Below, piece after piece: positions 1 to 13,500 of a DNA stretch of 64,000 bases (positions are counted from its first letter, which is position 1; the number at the start of each line of letters is the position of its first letter). Where the stretch lies: the NCBI GenBank assembly GCA_964016985.1, contig OZ024826.1, positions 61,200,910 to 61,264,909 on the forward strand, given 5' to 3'. The position numbers and the translations under genes are program-made. The notes below the pieces were generated by a model. The model saw only the letters and a program-made list of their open reading frames with translations, made no database searches and was not told where the DNA came from. The stretch is from Anodontia alba (taxonomy: Eukaryota > Mollusca > Bivalvia > Lucinida > Lucinidae).

Positions 1-1495
1 CATACCGATGGACAATGTGAAACAGTATACCCCTTCCCTCTCCACCCCCAACACAAATAAATTTTCTGGTGTGTGTAAAAATGATCATTATGTCATTTTT
101 CTCTATAATCTATATCTGTTTGTTTGGATACAACACACTGGTTTAGCCAATATGTTTTTTCTTTGGAACCCAGGAATAATGTTATAAATAGGTGGTGGCC
201 TATGTCAAAATTTTTACATGCAGAACAGTACAAGAAAAGCACCCTTAAATTTATGCCATATATTCTCCGAAATTTTGAGTGTCTGTCCATCCGTCTGTCC
301 ATCCGGGCCCACGAATGGGCATATGTTGGGTACTTTTTTACACTATTCCCTTTATTCAGTAGACTACTGCTGGGTATTTTTAACCTAATGTTGGGTAATT
401 TTTAACAAAGGAAATACCCAATAAATACCTGAATGTGAGAATGTCTGTCCGTCTGTCCAGGCTGACGAATGTATACTTGCGTGTTTTAAAATTATGGACA
501 CTTCCATGTATTTCGATGAGATTTATTCCAGAGACACACAAACTGACTGTATGTGTGTAAAAAATTATGTACAAGGTACCCTTGTGTGTCAAATTTTTGA
601 CACACAAGGGTACTTCATACCTACTCAGACACAGAAGTATACATCCATCAGGACATCTGTCCATCCGTCAGCGCTTCCATCATTCGTGTCCACTCCATAA
701 CTCTGATACCATCCATAATATTTTCACGAAACTTCACACAAATGTAAAGCACTATGAGACGACATGCAGAACAGATGATCGGTAACTCTGGTTTGTCTAC
801 TTTTGGGATTATTGCCCTTTGAACATTTAACATAGCCATTTCTACCATATACTCGTCTGTAAGTTGAAAACTATTTGAGATATTATTATCAAATTTCTCA
901 TAAATGTAAAGCACCATGTGACAATGTGCAGAACACAAAAAACATAGCTCTGATTAACCTACTTTTGGAATTGTGGCCCTCTGAACATAGTAGATATTGA
1001 AAATAGCCATTTCTACTATGTACTCATATCCGCTCTATATTTTCACGAAACTGCATGCAAATGTAAAGCATTATAAATGAACAAATGAACCATAACTCTG
1101 GTTTGCCTACTTTGGAGTTATTGTCCTTTGAACATTGAACATAGCCAAAATTAACACATGTACATGTATCAATGTTGATAATATTTAGGGAAAGATTAAT
1201 GCACCTTCCCTTTGATTTTATTTTTGACAGTTATGGCACTTGCTTGATGTAAGTGCAGCGGTAGGGCATGGTGCAGTGCTTGTAGCACTTTTATTGTATA
1301 TAGGATTTACCTCAAGCATTTAACAAGTTACATTTACACACACCATAAAGGTCACAAAAATTAACGCTTAGCAAAAGGAAAAATTTAAGCAGCCATTTTG
1401 AAACATTTTTTTTTCCTTTTTCCATAAAATCTGGCTGACCTTTCATGCAAATTGTCTCCTTAGGATCTGTAATCCATTAAGATTATTATACTCAC
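1..1495. repeat. EXOC1 intron: MITE remnants, short palindrome, tandem units
   Basis: No exon was found. Around 93-240 lies half of a palindromic TA-MITE (the TATAATCTAT...TTGGATACAACAC arm also seen at 43.8 and 50.3 kb). A perfect short palindrome containing ACCCTTGTGTGTCAAA is at about 577-614. From about 640 to 1150 three degenerate tandem units (TCACGAAACT.CA..CAAATGTAAAGCA, then TTATTG.CCTTTGAACAT) form a tandem-repeat element preceded by the CCATCCGTCTGTCC stretch typical of such elements here. 1160-1495 holds nothing I recognise. Confidence 0.6.
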
Positions 1496-1576
1496 AAGCC
1501 ATCTAGTTTGTCTGCAAAGTTGATAAACTGCTCCAGGTCCTCCTCAAGGCTTGGAAATAACTCAACAAGCATTGCT
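1496..1576 (-). CDS. EXOC1: EXOC1 exon P (last exon in window)
   Basis: 81 nt, phase 2 in, acceptor TGTATTTCAG/AGCAAT, donor GATGGCTT/GTGAGT. It encodes [20 protein letters not shown] and FADKLDG, corresponding to [24 protein letters not shown] of vertebrate EXOC1. The gene continues below position 1 with the remaining C-terminal third of the protein. Confidence 0.9.
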
Positions 1577-4500
1577 CTGAAATACAAAATATCTCGAACT
1601 GTTAAACAGATCACATTTTTTTTATTTCCTATGAAAAAAAATTTTGAATATTAGTAAAATAGGAAGATTTTTTACTCTTTTGTATAAGGTGAATTCAGCA
1701 AACAAATACAAAATACTTTTGTCTTTTAGGGCTGTTTTTTTACCAACCATTCTAAGGTACTGGTTCTTGTGCTGTTCATTTTTTTGTAAGGCTCTGTGGT
1801 CCCCGGCAGCAAGTTAATTCTAGCATTACAATCACCCACTGTACGACTGCCTACTTTGCTTTCTGTTTAGTTTTCATGTTACATGTTTCTAGTTCTTATT
1901 CTTGCATGGCAGTCACCTTCAATAGCTGCCCACTTTGCTCAAACTCAAATATCTGTGGTGCAACTGTTAATGACATCTGTTACCTTGCACAATGTACATG
2001 TATAATATAATCTAAGCCTCCAGGTGAGAAAAAGGGCCCTTATGTTATATGTGAACAGGAAAGACCCAGATCAGCCTGCATACACATACAGTATCAAAGC
2101 CATCTCAATTTGTCAATATATTTTACAATGTCCATCAATTCCCTGATCAACAAAGGCTTTCATCTAATTATGTGAACAAACAGTGTCTTTACTTCCCACA
2201 TATTGCTACTGGCCCTTTTTTCTGTCAGTCATATTCATATAGTTTTGTAACAGAGCTTATTAGGCTGATGAAATCAAAATAGACCAATTAAATTAAAGGT
2301 GAAATGTAGGTCAAGATCATAGAATATACCAGGGCCCAGTTGTTCAAAGCTAACGATGTCGTTAGTTAACGATTCGTTAAAATTTACATCGAGTGATACG
2401 CAAATATGCTGAAATTTTTTGCTGAAAAAATGTGAGTAGCTTTTGCAGTGCAAAAGCTACTCACATTTTTTCAGCAAAAAATATCAGAATTTTGTATATT
2501 GAATCCGCTAAAATAGTTAACGAAATGACCCTTAACGAGCTCGTTAAGCTATAAGCTAACGACGCTTTGAACAACTGGGCCCTGACTGTTTGAATTTATT
2601 TTAGGGAGCAAATGTGTCAGATTTGATGTTGTTAACCAGAAATGAAGCTAATTGCTAAGCTTAACATTAAAATATGACAGTCAATATAAAGTGAAATAGA
2701 GGATGTCAGGCATCCAAATTTGGGAGGAAGTGTACACCATGTTTATGACTACAGGCTTTATAGTTATTGTTATATAACAGGGTGTTCAATTGTTTTAAAC
2801 AACATGTTTACTATGTTTCCATAAATAGCTTTATTTACTATGTCTCCAAAAATAACTTTCTGGAATGTTCAACATGTTTACAATAACATGATGTTTACGG
2901 CCTTGATTCTGGACTGAGTTGTTTTTGGAATGTCATGGAAGATTTAGAAGTTTCTTGATTGGAACCAGAAAATAAGAGATGCTTGTAGTAAATTCTTTTT
3001 CTAGAACCTTCTTTGATATTATATAAGGAGAAAAGATTTTCATCTGGGCATCTTTGTATACTTTCACTGGAAATTATTCTATACTGGATTACTTTAGTAT
3101 TTTATTCATTCTGGACTTAAATTCTGAATTCAGGAACATTAAATTGTGGGATCAGAAACTGATATTCAAAGGATTTGTTTTATAAATTCTCATGGATTAT
3201 TTCAGAGGGACTTTGTGACATAAACTTGAAAGGTACTGTCTACTTACATTCTTTTGTTCTGAATCTTGTCTTATTTTTTTTGTGGAATAAATATTGTTAA
3301 TAATTTAAAACTTGTTGCTGGTTTCACTTTCATTTCTTTCTCGTTACGCCTGGCTCGTAACAGAAATTGGGGGCTCGTCCGGGATCGAACATTTTCTTGA
3401 GCTAAAACAAGTTTGAGCTTTTTAAAGAAAACAAATATTGATTTTTAAGGAAAAAAAATATTTGTTTGCTATAAAACAAGTACTGACTTTTAAAAAATCT
3501 CAGTAAATATAAAAATATTTGATAAACTCTGATTGAAAATCTACTTGATAAAACCAGCAAAAAGCAATCATGTCATTTGACCTTCAAGCTTTTATCACTG
3601 CGCCTTCGCAGGCGCTGTTAGATTTGGCCAAAAAGTCTGATTTGTTGGATATTGCTGCTCACTATGAATTGACTACCGTCAACAAGTCCATGTTAAAACA
3701 GGAAATAAAAAATATTTTGGTTCAGTTTTTGGTTGATAAGGAAATTCTTGATTCTTCTGCTTTGTCTCTTGTTCTCGTAACTCAGACAGGTTTGCATATA
3801 CGAGAGCTTGAAATTCAGAAGCAAATTCAGTTAGAAAAATTAAGATTAGAACAAGAAAGACAAATGCAGAAGGAAAGAATGGAAATGGAAGAAAGAGTGC
3901 AGAAAGAAAGAATGGAAATGGAAGAGAGGGAGAAAGAAAAAGAAAGACAAATGCAGATAGAAAGGGAAAAATTAAAATTTGATACAGAATTAAGAATGAA
4001 AGAATTAGAAATGCAAAATATGACGGTAAAACGGCAACCTTTAGACTCTGGCGTTCATTTTGACATTACCAAACACATCAGATTAGTTCCCCCTTTTCAA
4101 GAAAAAGAGGTTGACAAATATTTTCTTCATTTTGAAAAAGTAGCAGAAAATTTACATTGGCCAAAGGAGCATTGGACCTTGCTTTTGCAAAGTGTTATAA
4201 TTGGGAAGGCTCGAGAAATTTATACTCAGCTGACTGTCCAGCAGAGCTCCAGTTTTGATACTGTAAAGGAATTAATTCTTAAGGCTTATGAGTTGGTCCC
4301 TGAGGCTTACAGGCAAAAATTTAGGAACTGTAAGAAAGAAAATGAGCAGACCCATGTTGAATTTGCTAGAACTAAAGAACAGTTATTTGACAGGTGGTGT
4401 TCTTCGAAAAAAATTGGCTCTGATCATGAAAAACTTAGGCAGCTCATGCTTGTAGAAGAGTTCAAAAGGTGCATAAATTCAGACATTAAGTCCTTTTTAG

Positions 4501-7500
4501 ATGAGAAACAGGTTGAAACTTTGGAAGCTGCAGCTAGACTTGCAGATGATTATGCTTTAACACATAAAGTTTCCTTTATAAATAAGTCAAATCCCTCTAG
4601 AAGATCATTTTTCCCACATTCAGGATCCAAACATAGTCCTAGTAATCCACCTGGTAGTCATAGCCAAACAATTACTCCCAAACCCAAACCTTCTGGTGAA
4701 AATAAAGATCAAAATCCCTTATCTCAACCAATTTGCAATTATTGCAAAAGGACAGGTCATATTATATCTGAATGTTTACATTTGAAAAGAAAGAAAGAAA
4801 AACAAGAGGGGCTTAAACCTACTGGCCTTACCTCTTTACGGTCAAAACCACAGTCATGTGTTAAGGAGGAAGATCCTATCCAGACCGAAAGGCCTGAGAC
4901 TGATTCTGTTATGGAGATTTATGAACCATTCTTATCAGATGGTTTTGTGTCACTAAATAGTGACTATGCCCAGTCTACCCCAATTAAAATCTTACGAGAT
5001 ACTGGAGCTTCTCAATCCCTTATTTTAGCAGATATTCTGCCTTTTTCTGAGAAGACTTCTTCTGGGACAAGTGTCCTTATTCAGGGTGTAGAGTGTGGAT
5101 TTGTTAATGTTCCTCTTCATAACATTTATTTATCCTCAGACTTGGTAACTGGTTTAGTGGCTGTTGGTATTCGACCTTCTTTACCTTTTAAAGATGTTCA
5201 CTTACTGTTAGGCAATGACTTAGCAGGAGATAAGGTTGTGGTAAATCCACTTTTGACTACTATACCTTGTCTTGATCAGCCACCTGATCCCATTGAACAG
5301 GAAATCCCTGATCTGTACCCATCTTGTGCTGTAACAAGGGCCATGGCAAAGAAAGCAAAACAGAATGATGGGGAAATTGATTTAACTGATACCTTTTTGG
5401 GTCAGTCTTTTACAGACGAGATTATAAATTCTCTTTCACCCAGCCTGTCTGGCAAGCAGACAGACTTAAGTGACAAGTCAGAGTCCAGTCATTACTCTTC
5501 AGTATTAAATGACCAAGGTCAAGGTCATGACTTGGTGTCAAGGTCACAACTTTGTAAGGAACAGCATAATGATCCTGAAATTTTGCCTTTGCTTGAAAGG
5601 GCTTTAGATGAGAAAGAAATAGATCAAGTCCCAGTCTGTTTTTATGTCAAAAATGACATTTTAATGAGAAAATGGCGTCCTCCTGATGTCTCAGCAGAAG
5701 ACGAGTGGACTGTTAACCACCAAATAGTGGTTCCAAGGGTTTATCGCCCTGAAATTTTGAACTTGGCCCATGAGACTCCCATGTCAGGTCATTTAGGTGT
5801 AAACAAGACCTATCACAAAATTCTTAACCATTTTTACTGGCCAGGGTTAAAATCTGACGTTTCTCAATTTTGTAAATCTTGCCATACTTGTCAGATGGTA
5901 GGAAAACCCAACCAGACAATACCAAAAGCTCATTTACAGCCCATACCTGCTTTTGATGAACCTTTTAGCAGAATAATTATTGACTGTGTTGGTCCCTTGC
6001 CTAAAACCAAGGCAGGCCATGAGTATCTTCTCACTATAATGTGTGCTTCTACACGTTTCCCAGAAGCCATTCCACTTCGGAATATTAAAACAAAGAATAT
6101 TGTTAAGGCTTTGGTAAAGTTTTTCACATTTGTAGGCCTTCCAAAGTCTGTTCAGTCGGATCAGGGCTCAAATTTCATGTCAGGAATTTTTCAACAGGTC
6201 ATGCATGAGTTGGGAATTACTCAATTTAAATCATCACCTTACCATCCTGAAAGTCAAGGTGCCCTTGAAAGATTTCATCAGACACTGAAAAATATGATCA
6301 GGTCATACTGCTTTGACACTGAAAAAGATTGGGATGAAGGCATTCATTTGTTGTTGTTTGCCGTTAGAGAATCTGTTCAGGAATCTCTTGGTTTCAGCCC
6401 ATTTGAGCTGGTATTTGGCCACACTGTGCGTGGACCTTTGAAACTTTTGAAAGAGAAATTTCTCTCAAATGATGACAGTTCTCTGAACTTACTTCAGTAT
6501 GTATCAGATTTTAAAGACAGACTGTCTAAAGCTTGTGAGGCTGCTCGGACCAATCTTAAGTCAGCACAAAGGAAAATGAAACGCTGGTATGATGAAAATG
6601 CAAAAGAAAGAAAATTCATGCCTGGAGATAGGGTACTTGCTCTTTTGCCTATTCCTGGCAAACCTTTGCAAGCCAGATATTACGGCCCTTACACTGTAGA
6701 TAAACAGATTAGTGATGTAAATTACATTGTTAACACTCCTGGGAGATGCAAACAAAAACAGTTATGTCATGTTAACATGCTTAAACAATACATAGATAGG
6801 GATAGCTCTTCTGTTACACCAATTAGTGTTGTTAGTTCAGTCCCTCAGGAACAAAGTGAAATGAACTCTGAAGACATGAACTTCATCAAATCTGATCCTG
6901 CTTCATCAAAACTTCAGAATTCTGACATTCTAAAGGATCTCGACCAGAAACTTTCACACCTAGATCCAGTCCAAAGAAAAGAACTGAAACAGTTAATTTA
7001 TCAATATGAACACTTATTTCCGGACATTCCTACAAGGACTGACAAAATTTATCATGATGTGAATGTTGAGGACTCACAACCTGTCAAACAACATCCATAT
7101 AGAATGAACCCAACAAAACAAAAATATCTTAAGGAGGAAATTCAGTATTTGCTGGACAACGATTTCATTGAACCAAGTCAAAGTGAATGGAGTTCACCTT
7201 GCATTCTTGTGCCAAAACCTGATGGAACATATCGGATGTGCACCGATTACAGAAAGGTCAATAATTTGAGTAAAACAGACACTTTTCCCATACCAAGAAT
7301 GGATGACTGTATTGACAAAGTTGGAAATTCAAAATATATAACTAAATTTGATCTTCTGAAAGGATTTTGGCAAATTCCTCTCACAGAAAGAGCCAAAGAG
7401 ATCTCAGCATTTGTTACTCCTGATGGATTATATCACTATAAAGTAATGCCTTTCGGAATGAAAAACTCTCCAGCAACATTTCAACGCTTAATCAACACCA

Positions 7501-10500
7501 TAATAGCTGGAATCGAGCATTGCGATGCTTACATCGATGATGCCATCATATACAGTGATGAATGGAATCACCATCTTGGAACTATCAAAGCATTCTTTGA
7601 TAAACTAAGTGAAGCAAAATTGACAATAAACCTTGCTAAAAGTGAATTCTGTCATGCAACTTTAACATTTCTAGGACATGTTGTGGGTCATGGTCAGGTT
7701 AAACCTATAGAGGCTAAAGTTGAAGCTATTTCAAATTTTCCTGTGCCCACAGGCAAAAGACAACTGATGAGGTTTCTTGGTATGGCCGGTTATTACAGAA
7801 AATTCTGTAATAATTTTTCTGTCATTGCTGAGCCACTGACTAATTTACTTAGTAAAAGAATGAGGTTTAAGTGGACCAGTGATTGTCAGAATGCCTTTGA
7901 TAAACTGAAAGCCATACTGAGAAGTGAGCCGGTTCTCTTGGCACCGAATTTTAATAAAGAATTCAAGTTAGCAGTAGATGCGAGTGATGTTGGTGCAGGT
8001 GGTGTATTACTGCAAGAGGATGACAATGGTGTGGATCATCCAGTTTGTTACTTTTCCAAAAAGTTTAACAAACATCAAAAGAATTATTCTACAGTAGAGA
8101 AAGAATGTTTGTCTCTCATTCTTGCTCTTCAACATTTTGAAGTTTATCTGACTTCTTCGTCCTCACCTATTGTTGTTTTCAGTGATCACAATCCACTGAC
8201 TTTCATCCATAAGATGAAAAACAAGAATCAGAGGTTGCTCAGATGGAGTCTGTTGTTACAGGAATACAATCTTGACATCAGGCATATCAGGGGAAAAGAT
8301 AATATTATTCCTGATGCCTTGTCCAGAGCATGATGTCTTGATCTGTGGTTTCCTGTAACTTGCTGTATATAAGATAATAATTGCCTTTATCAGTATTTTA
8401 TTTTATGATAATTTTATGGCAAAAGAAAGCTTTATTACATAAATCTTTCTTTTCCCTGAAGAGGGGAAGTGTTATATAACAGGGTGTTCAATTGTTTTAA
8501 ACAACATGTTTACTATGTTTCCATAAATAGCTTTATTTACTATGTCTCCAAAAATAACTTTCTGGAATGTTCAACATGTTTACAATAACATGATGTTTAC
8601 GGCCTTGATTCTGGACTGAGTTGTTTTTGGAATGTCATGGAAGATTTAGAAGTTTCTTGATTGGAACCAGAAAATAAGAGATGCTTGTAGTAAATTCTTT
8701 TTCTAGAACCTTCTTTGATATTATATAAGGAGAAAAGATTTTCATCTGGGCATCTTTGTATACTTTCACTGGAAATTATTCTATACTGGATTACTTTAGT
8801 ATTTTATTCATTCTGGACTTAAATTCTGAATTCAGGAACATTAAATTGTGGGATCAGAAACTGATATTCAAAGGATTTGTTTTATAAATTCTCATGGATT
8901 ATTTCAGAGGGACTTTGTGACATAAACTTGAAAGGTACTGTCTACTTACATTCTTTTGTTCTGAATCTTGTCTTATTTTTTTTGTGGAATAAATATTGTT
9001 AATAATTTAAAACTTGTTGCTGGTTTCACTTTCATTTCTTTCTCGTTACGCCTGGCTCGTAACATTATTCATATGCAGAGCTAAATGCTATGGTCAAATG
9101 TCGATGGATGCACAAACAGACAGAAAACTAGACCCCTGTGTCACAGATTTCTAAAGCAGGCGCAAATCAGCTTATAAGCAGAGAAACAATAAACCTACCT
9201 GACTTCCTCATTAATCTGTCGCCTGAAATGAAGTGAAAAGTTATATATATAACAACTAGATATTAACATTAATAAATGTGCTTTACTGTAAGTTACACCT
9301 AGTTTTATTATTTTTACCTACATGTTCTCACAAACAATAAGATATAGAGAAACAGCAGTGACATAGCCCAAATAGAATTATTTTTCTTCACACCCTGGAA
9401 ATTTTTTAAAGATTCCCCCAGTAACACTTCCAAAATAGGGGCTACTCTTAAAGGACAGAATTTGCTCCTAGAGGGAGCAAATTCTTTCCTTTAAGAGTAT
9501 CCCCCTTTTTGGATACTATAAATTCTTTCCTTTAAGAGCAGCCCCTATGATAAAGCAAAGTAATTTATATTAGCTGATGTTGCTTTATTGCAAATATTTT
9601 TCTTACGCATGTTACACACATGATGCTTAATAAGTACTATGCCTATGAACAGTATAAGCTTATGGAGGTGATATGACCCACTGTAATAACCCTAGGTACT
9701 GGAACAGACATGGCTGAGTAAACAATGTAGACCCAGATCAGATGCCACAAGGTCTTCACTGTTTCTAACTCATCCAGGAGTCTTTCAGACACATCAACAG
9801 GTAGTACAGATTGTTTGAACTTTAGGACAAGTATGGTAAGGAGTCAAGGTGTGCCAATATTCAAAGTAAATAAATTAAGTACTGCTCATTTGTACCTCCT
9901 GAGTCCAGGCAAGCATACAGTTGAAATACTAGTTATAAAAAAATGGGTCCATTTTTTTCACCCTAGATGGTGTGAAAACAAAGTGTACAAAGAATCCAGA
10001 TGAAGAATAGACTTGAAATAATGTTACATTTACAATCGATTGACCAAAGGTTGATCTATTTTACTTACCACACTTGAGCATACACTGCACAACCTACTCC
10101 AACTGCTTCTAGAGAGCAGTTACAAGCAGGTATACACTATATGCCAATCAGTCAGAGCTTTAACACTTGTCATGCTGAAGAAATTAACATGCCACACCCA
10201 CTTCTAATTTTTAGCCAATCATATTACTTGATCCAGTTTGTTGATACAAATTCAAATATTTAATGGCAAACAATGCAGATCCAGATCAGTTGGCTTCTTC
10301 AGGAGCCACCTGATCTGGATCTCCACTGTTTGCAAAGGCAGGGCTTATCCGGATTCATCAGGACTAGGGTTAAGAAGCAGCACCAGACAGTCAAAGAGAC
10401 CTGTTCAAAGTTTTAGATAAGTTTTTTAAACTAATGAATAGAATAAAACCTTTGGTGCATAGCTAGTTATGACAAAAGGTTTTGCACTGAATCATGATAA

Positions 10501-13500
10501 AGATTTACAATTACTTCTTTTGGATAAAATAGCAGGTAAAAATGTCTTCCTGAAAGATGTCTAAAATAGGTTGTTGTTTTTTTTCTTATTTTACCATGTA
10601 GTTTTTTTTTAAACTAAAGGCCCAAGTGGGCCAGAAATCGCTCACTGGATTAGGCTGATCATGGTATGTTACATTGTGCCATGGTGGCTATCAGATCAGA
10701 TTGCCTTTAGCAATTCTGAATCTGCATGTTGCCTTGATGCCTCCTAACACTAAATACAGTTTAGGAGTTATGGCCCGGACACAATTTTTTAGCACCACAG
10801 ACAGGGATAGAGAGTGATGACACAGCCATAATTCAAAAACTTATTTGCCAGAGCTGTCTTCCTTGTCTGCGACCCATTGTGAAGTTTCATGAATATATTC
10901 CATATTGCTTAGGAGTTATGAGCTGGACATGAATACAGGAACGTACGGAAGGCAAGAGGAGTTAATTCAAGAAAGAAATTAGCCAGAGTTGTCTTTCTTG
11001 TTTGCAATACATTGTCTCATTATGATTTAGCCATCTGTGAAGTTTCATGAATATATTCCATACAGTTTCAGAGTTATGAGCTGGTCATGAATTTTCAGCA
11101 TTATAGTACGTGGATTTTAGGCAAGGGGGAATAATTTCAAAATCAAAGTAGTGAGAGATGATGATGATGATGAGTTCAGGTTTAACGACGCATCAACCCA
11201 TGAGGGTCATTTGCGTCAAAATGGTGAACTAACATGGTTCTGTAGTGAAACGATTATAATGATAAGTCATAAATGCATAAAATGTAAAAAAAGTAGTGAG
11301 AGTTGTCTTCCTTGTTTATGACACATCATCTTGATATGACTAAGCCACCTGTGAAGTTTCATGAATATATTTCATATGGTTTAGGAGTTATGGCCTGGAC
11401 ACAATTTTTAGCACACACACGCACAGAATGACAGGGGTAAAGAGTTATGGCTGAATTAGCCAGAGTTATCTTCCTTGTTGCAACGCATTATCTCGATATG
11501 ATTTAGCAGTCTGTAAAGTTTCAGGAATATACTGAATACGGTTTGAGGGGACATGAATGCACAGATGGATGAACAGGGGTAAAACTTAATGCCTTTTTGC
11601 CATTCTTCGAATGGGCGGGGCATAAACAAGACCTGTCGCCAGACAGGATAGCTTGCCTGATATTTAACATTTTGTTTCTGGAAAATTCTAAGTCCGTGAT
11701 CTTGATTTTGACATGACCTGGGGAGGGGGGATCCACTGTGCAAAATTCATCAAACCAAAGATGAATCAAATTGGTGATAAGGTTAGAAAATAATGAGATT
11801 TTAAAAACTTAAATGAAAACTTTAACATTTTTAATAAAATTCGAAGTCTGCAAACTCGACCCCAATGTCACGGTCATGAATGCTGATGGTGCTGATAAAA
11901 ACTTTGGATCAGTATACATATATATCATGATACCAAATATAAATTAAATCCATTGTTTGGTTTAGAAGTAATGAGGTCCAAAAACTTTGACGTAAAATTT
12001 TAACATAAAAATTTTGACATGACTGTGACCTTGACAGTAACATGAACTAAGGGGATGAGGATGGAACTGGGCAAAATTTTGGACCAGTATGTATCATCAT
12101 ACCAAAGATGAATCAAATCGGTGATAAGGTTAGGAAATTATGAGGTCTTAAAAAACTTTAACAAAAACTTTAACATTTAAATTCTAAGTCTGTGACCTCG
12201 ACCTCAAGGACATGGTCATGAGTGCTGATGGTGCTGATAAATACTTTTGACCAGTATCTATAACGATACTAAATAGGAACTAAATCCATCGTGTAGTTTA
12301 GAAGTATTTAGATCCTATAACCTTTGATGTAAAATTTTAACATGAAAAGTCTAAGTCTGTGACCTTGACATGACCTAGGGTAGTGGGGATGGTATGCGCA
12401 AAATTTTGGCCCAATATGTATCATCATATCAAAGATGAATCAAATCGGTGATAAGGTTAGGAAATTATAAGGCCTTAAATACTTTTACAAAAACTTAAAC
12501 ATTTAAATTCTAAGTCAGTGACCTCGACTTCAAGGTCGTGTGACCTCGACCTCAAGATCATGGTCATGAGTGCTGATGGTGCTGATAAAAACTTTTGACC
12601 AGTATCTATCATGATACCAAATAGGAACTTAATCCATCATGTAGTTAAGAAGTAATGAGATGCTAAAAACTTTGACGTAAAATTTTAACATGAAAATTCT
12701 AAGTCCGTGACCTTAAGCTTGACAAGGGTGGTGGGGATGGTACTGCACAAAATTTTGGACCAATATGTATAATCATACCAACAAAAACATTTAAATTCTA
12801 AGTTTGTGACCTTGACCTCAAGGTCACGGTCATGAGTGCTGATGTTGCTGATAAAAACTTTTGACCAGTGTCTATCATAATACCAGAAAAGAAACAAAAT
12901 CCATCATTTAGTGTAGAAGCCATGAGATCCTAAAAACTTTGACATAAAATTTTAACATGAAAATTCTAAGTCTGTGACCTTGACCTTGACATGACCTAGA
13001 GTGGTGGGGATGGTACTGCACTAAATTTTGGATCAATATGTATCATCATACCAAAGATGAAGCAAATCGGTGATAAGGTTAGGAAATAATGAGGTCTTAA
13101 AAACTTTAATAAAAACTTTAACATTTGTGGATGCCAATGCCGCCGCCGACGCCGGGGGTAGAACAATAGCTCTCTGTGAACGTTGTTCAGGTGAGCTAAT
13201 AAAAAGGAATTAATATTTATATGCATGTATATTTATAAAGTTTACCACTCTATTACTCAAAAAAACTCTAATCTTGTTTTTATAACAAGAGGCCGCAGCC
13301 TCTGAAATGGCTCACCTCAGAACATCTGCTTTAAGTGCAAGACTTGATATTCATATTTAAATGCCATAGTCTTGGCTTATAATGATTTATCCAATGCAAT
13401 GTAGATCTCAAGACATTACTGGCCATCCAAGGCACAATCCAGTAAAGTTTGTTTGAAATTGGCCCAGTTATTAATTAAAGGTTTTTCCATTTTTTGCTCT

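Larger units (their letters stand above)
2768..9064 (+). mobile_element. complete Gmr1-like Ty3/gypsy LTR retrotransposon
   Basis: 6,297 bp with 595-bp direct LTRs starting TGTTATATAAC and ending CTCGTAACA, a 4-bp target duplication TTAT (2764-2767 and 9065-9068), a tRNA-Pro primer site, a polypurine tract and one uninterrupted 1587-aa Gag-Pol ORF. The two LTRs appear identical base for base, so the insertion is very recent and the element may still be active. Integrase precedes reverse transcriptase and RNase H, the copia-like order that defines the Gmr1-like group within Ty3/gypsy. It sits in the EXOC1 intron between exons O and P, antisense to the gene. Confidence 0.97.

Noticed and set aside
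5930..6755. Minus-strand frames within the retrotransposon ORF
   Set aside because: Antisense shadows of the Gag-Pol frame without domain content.
2768..9064. Endogenous retrovirus with envelope
   Set aside because: The single ORF ends at RNase H and only 124 bp separate its stop from the polypurine tract; no env. The retroviral-type primer site alone is not evidence.
2768..9064. Identity with Steamer, the clam leukaemia-associated element
   Set aside because: Steamer is a Mag-type element with RT before integrase; the order here is reversed.
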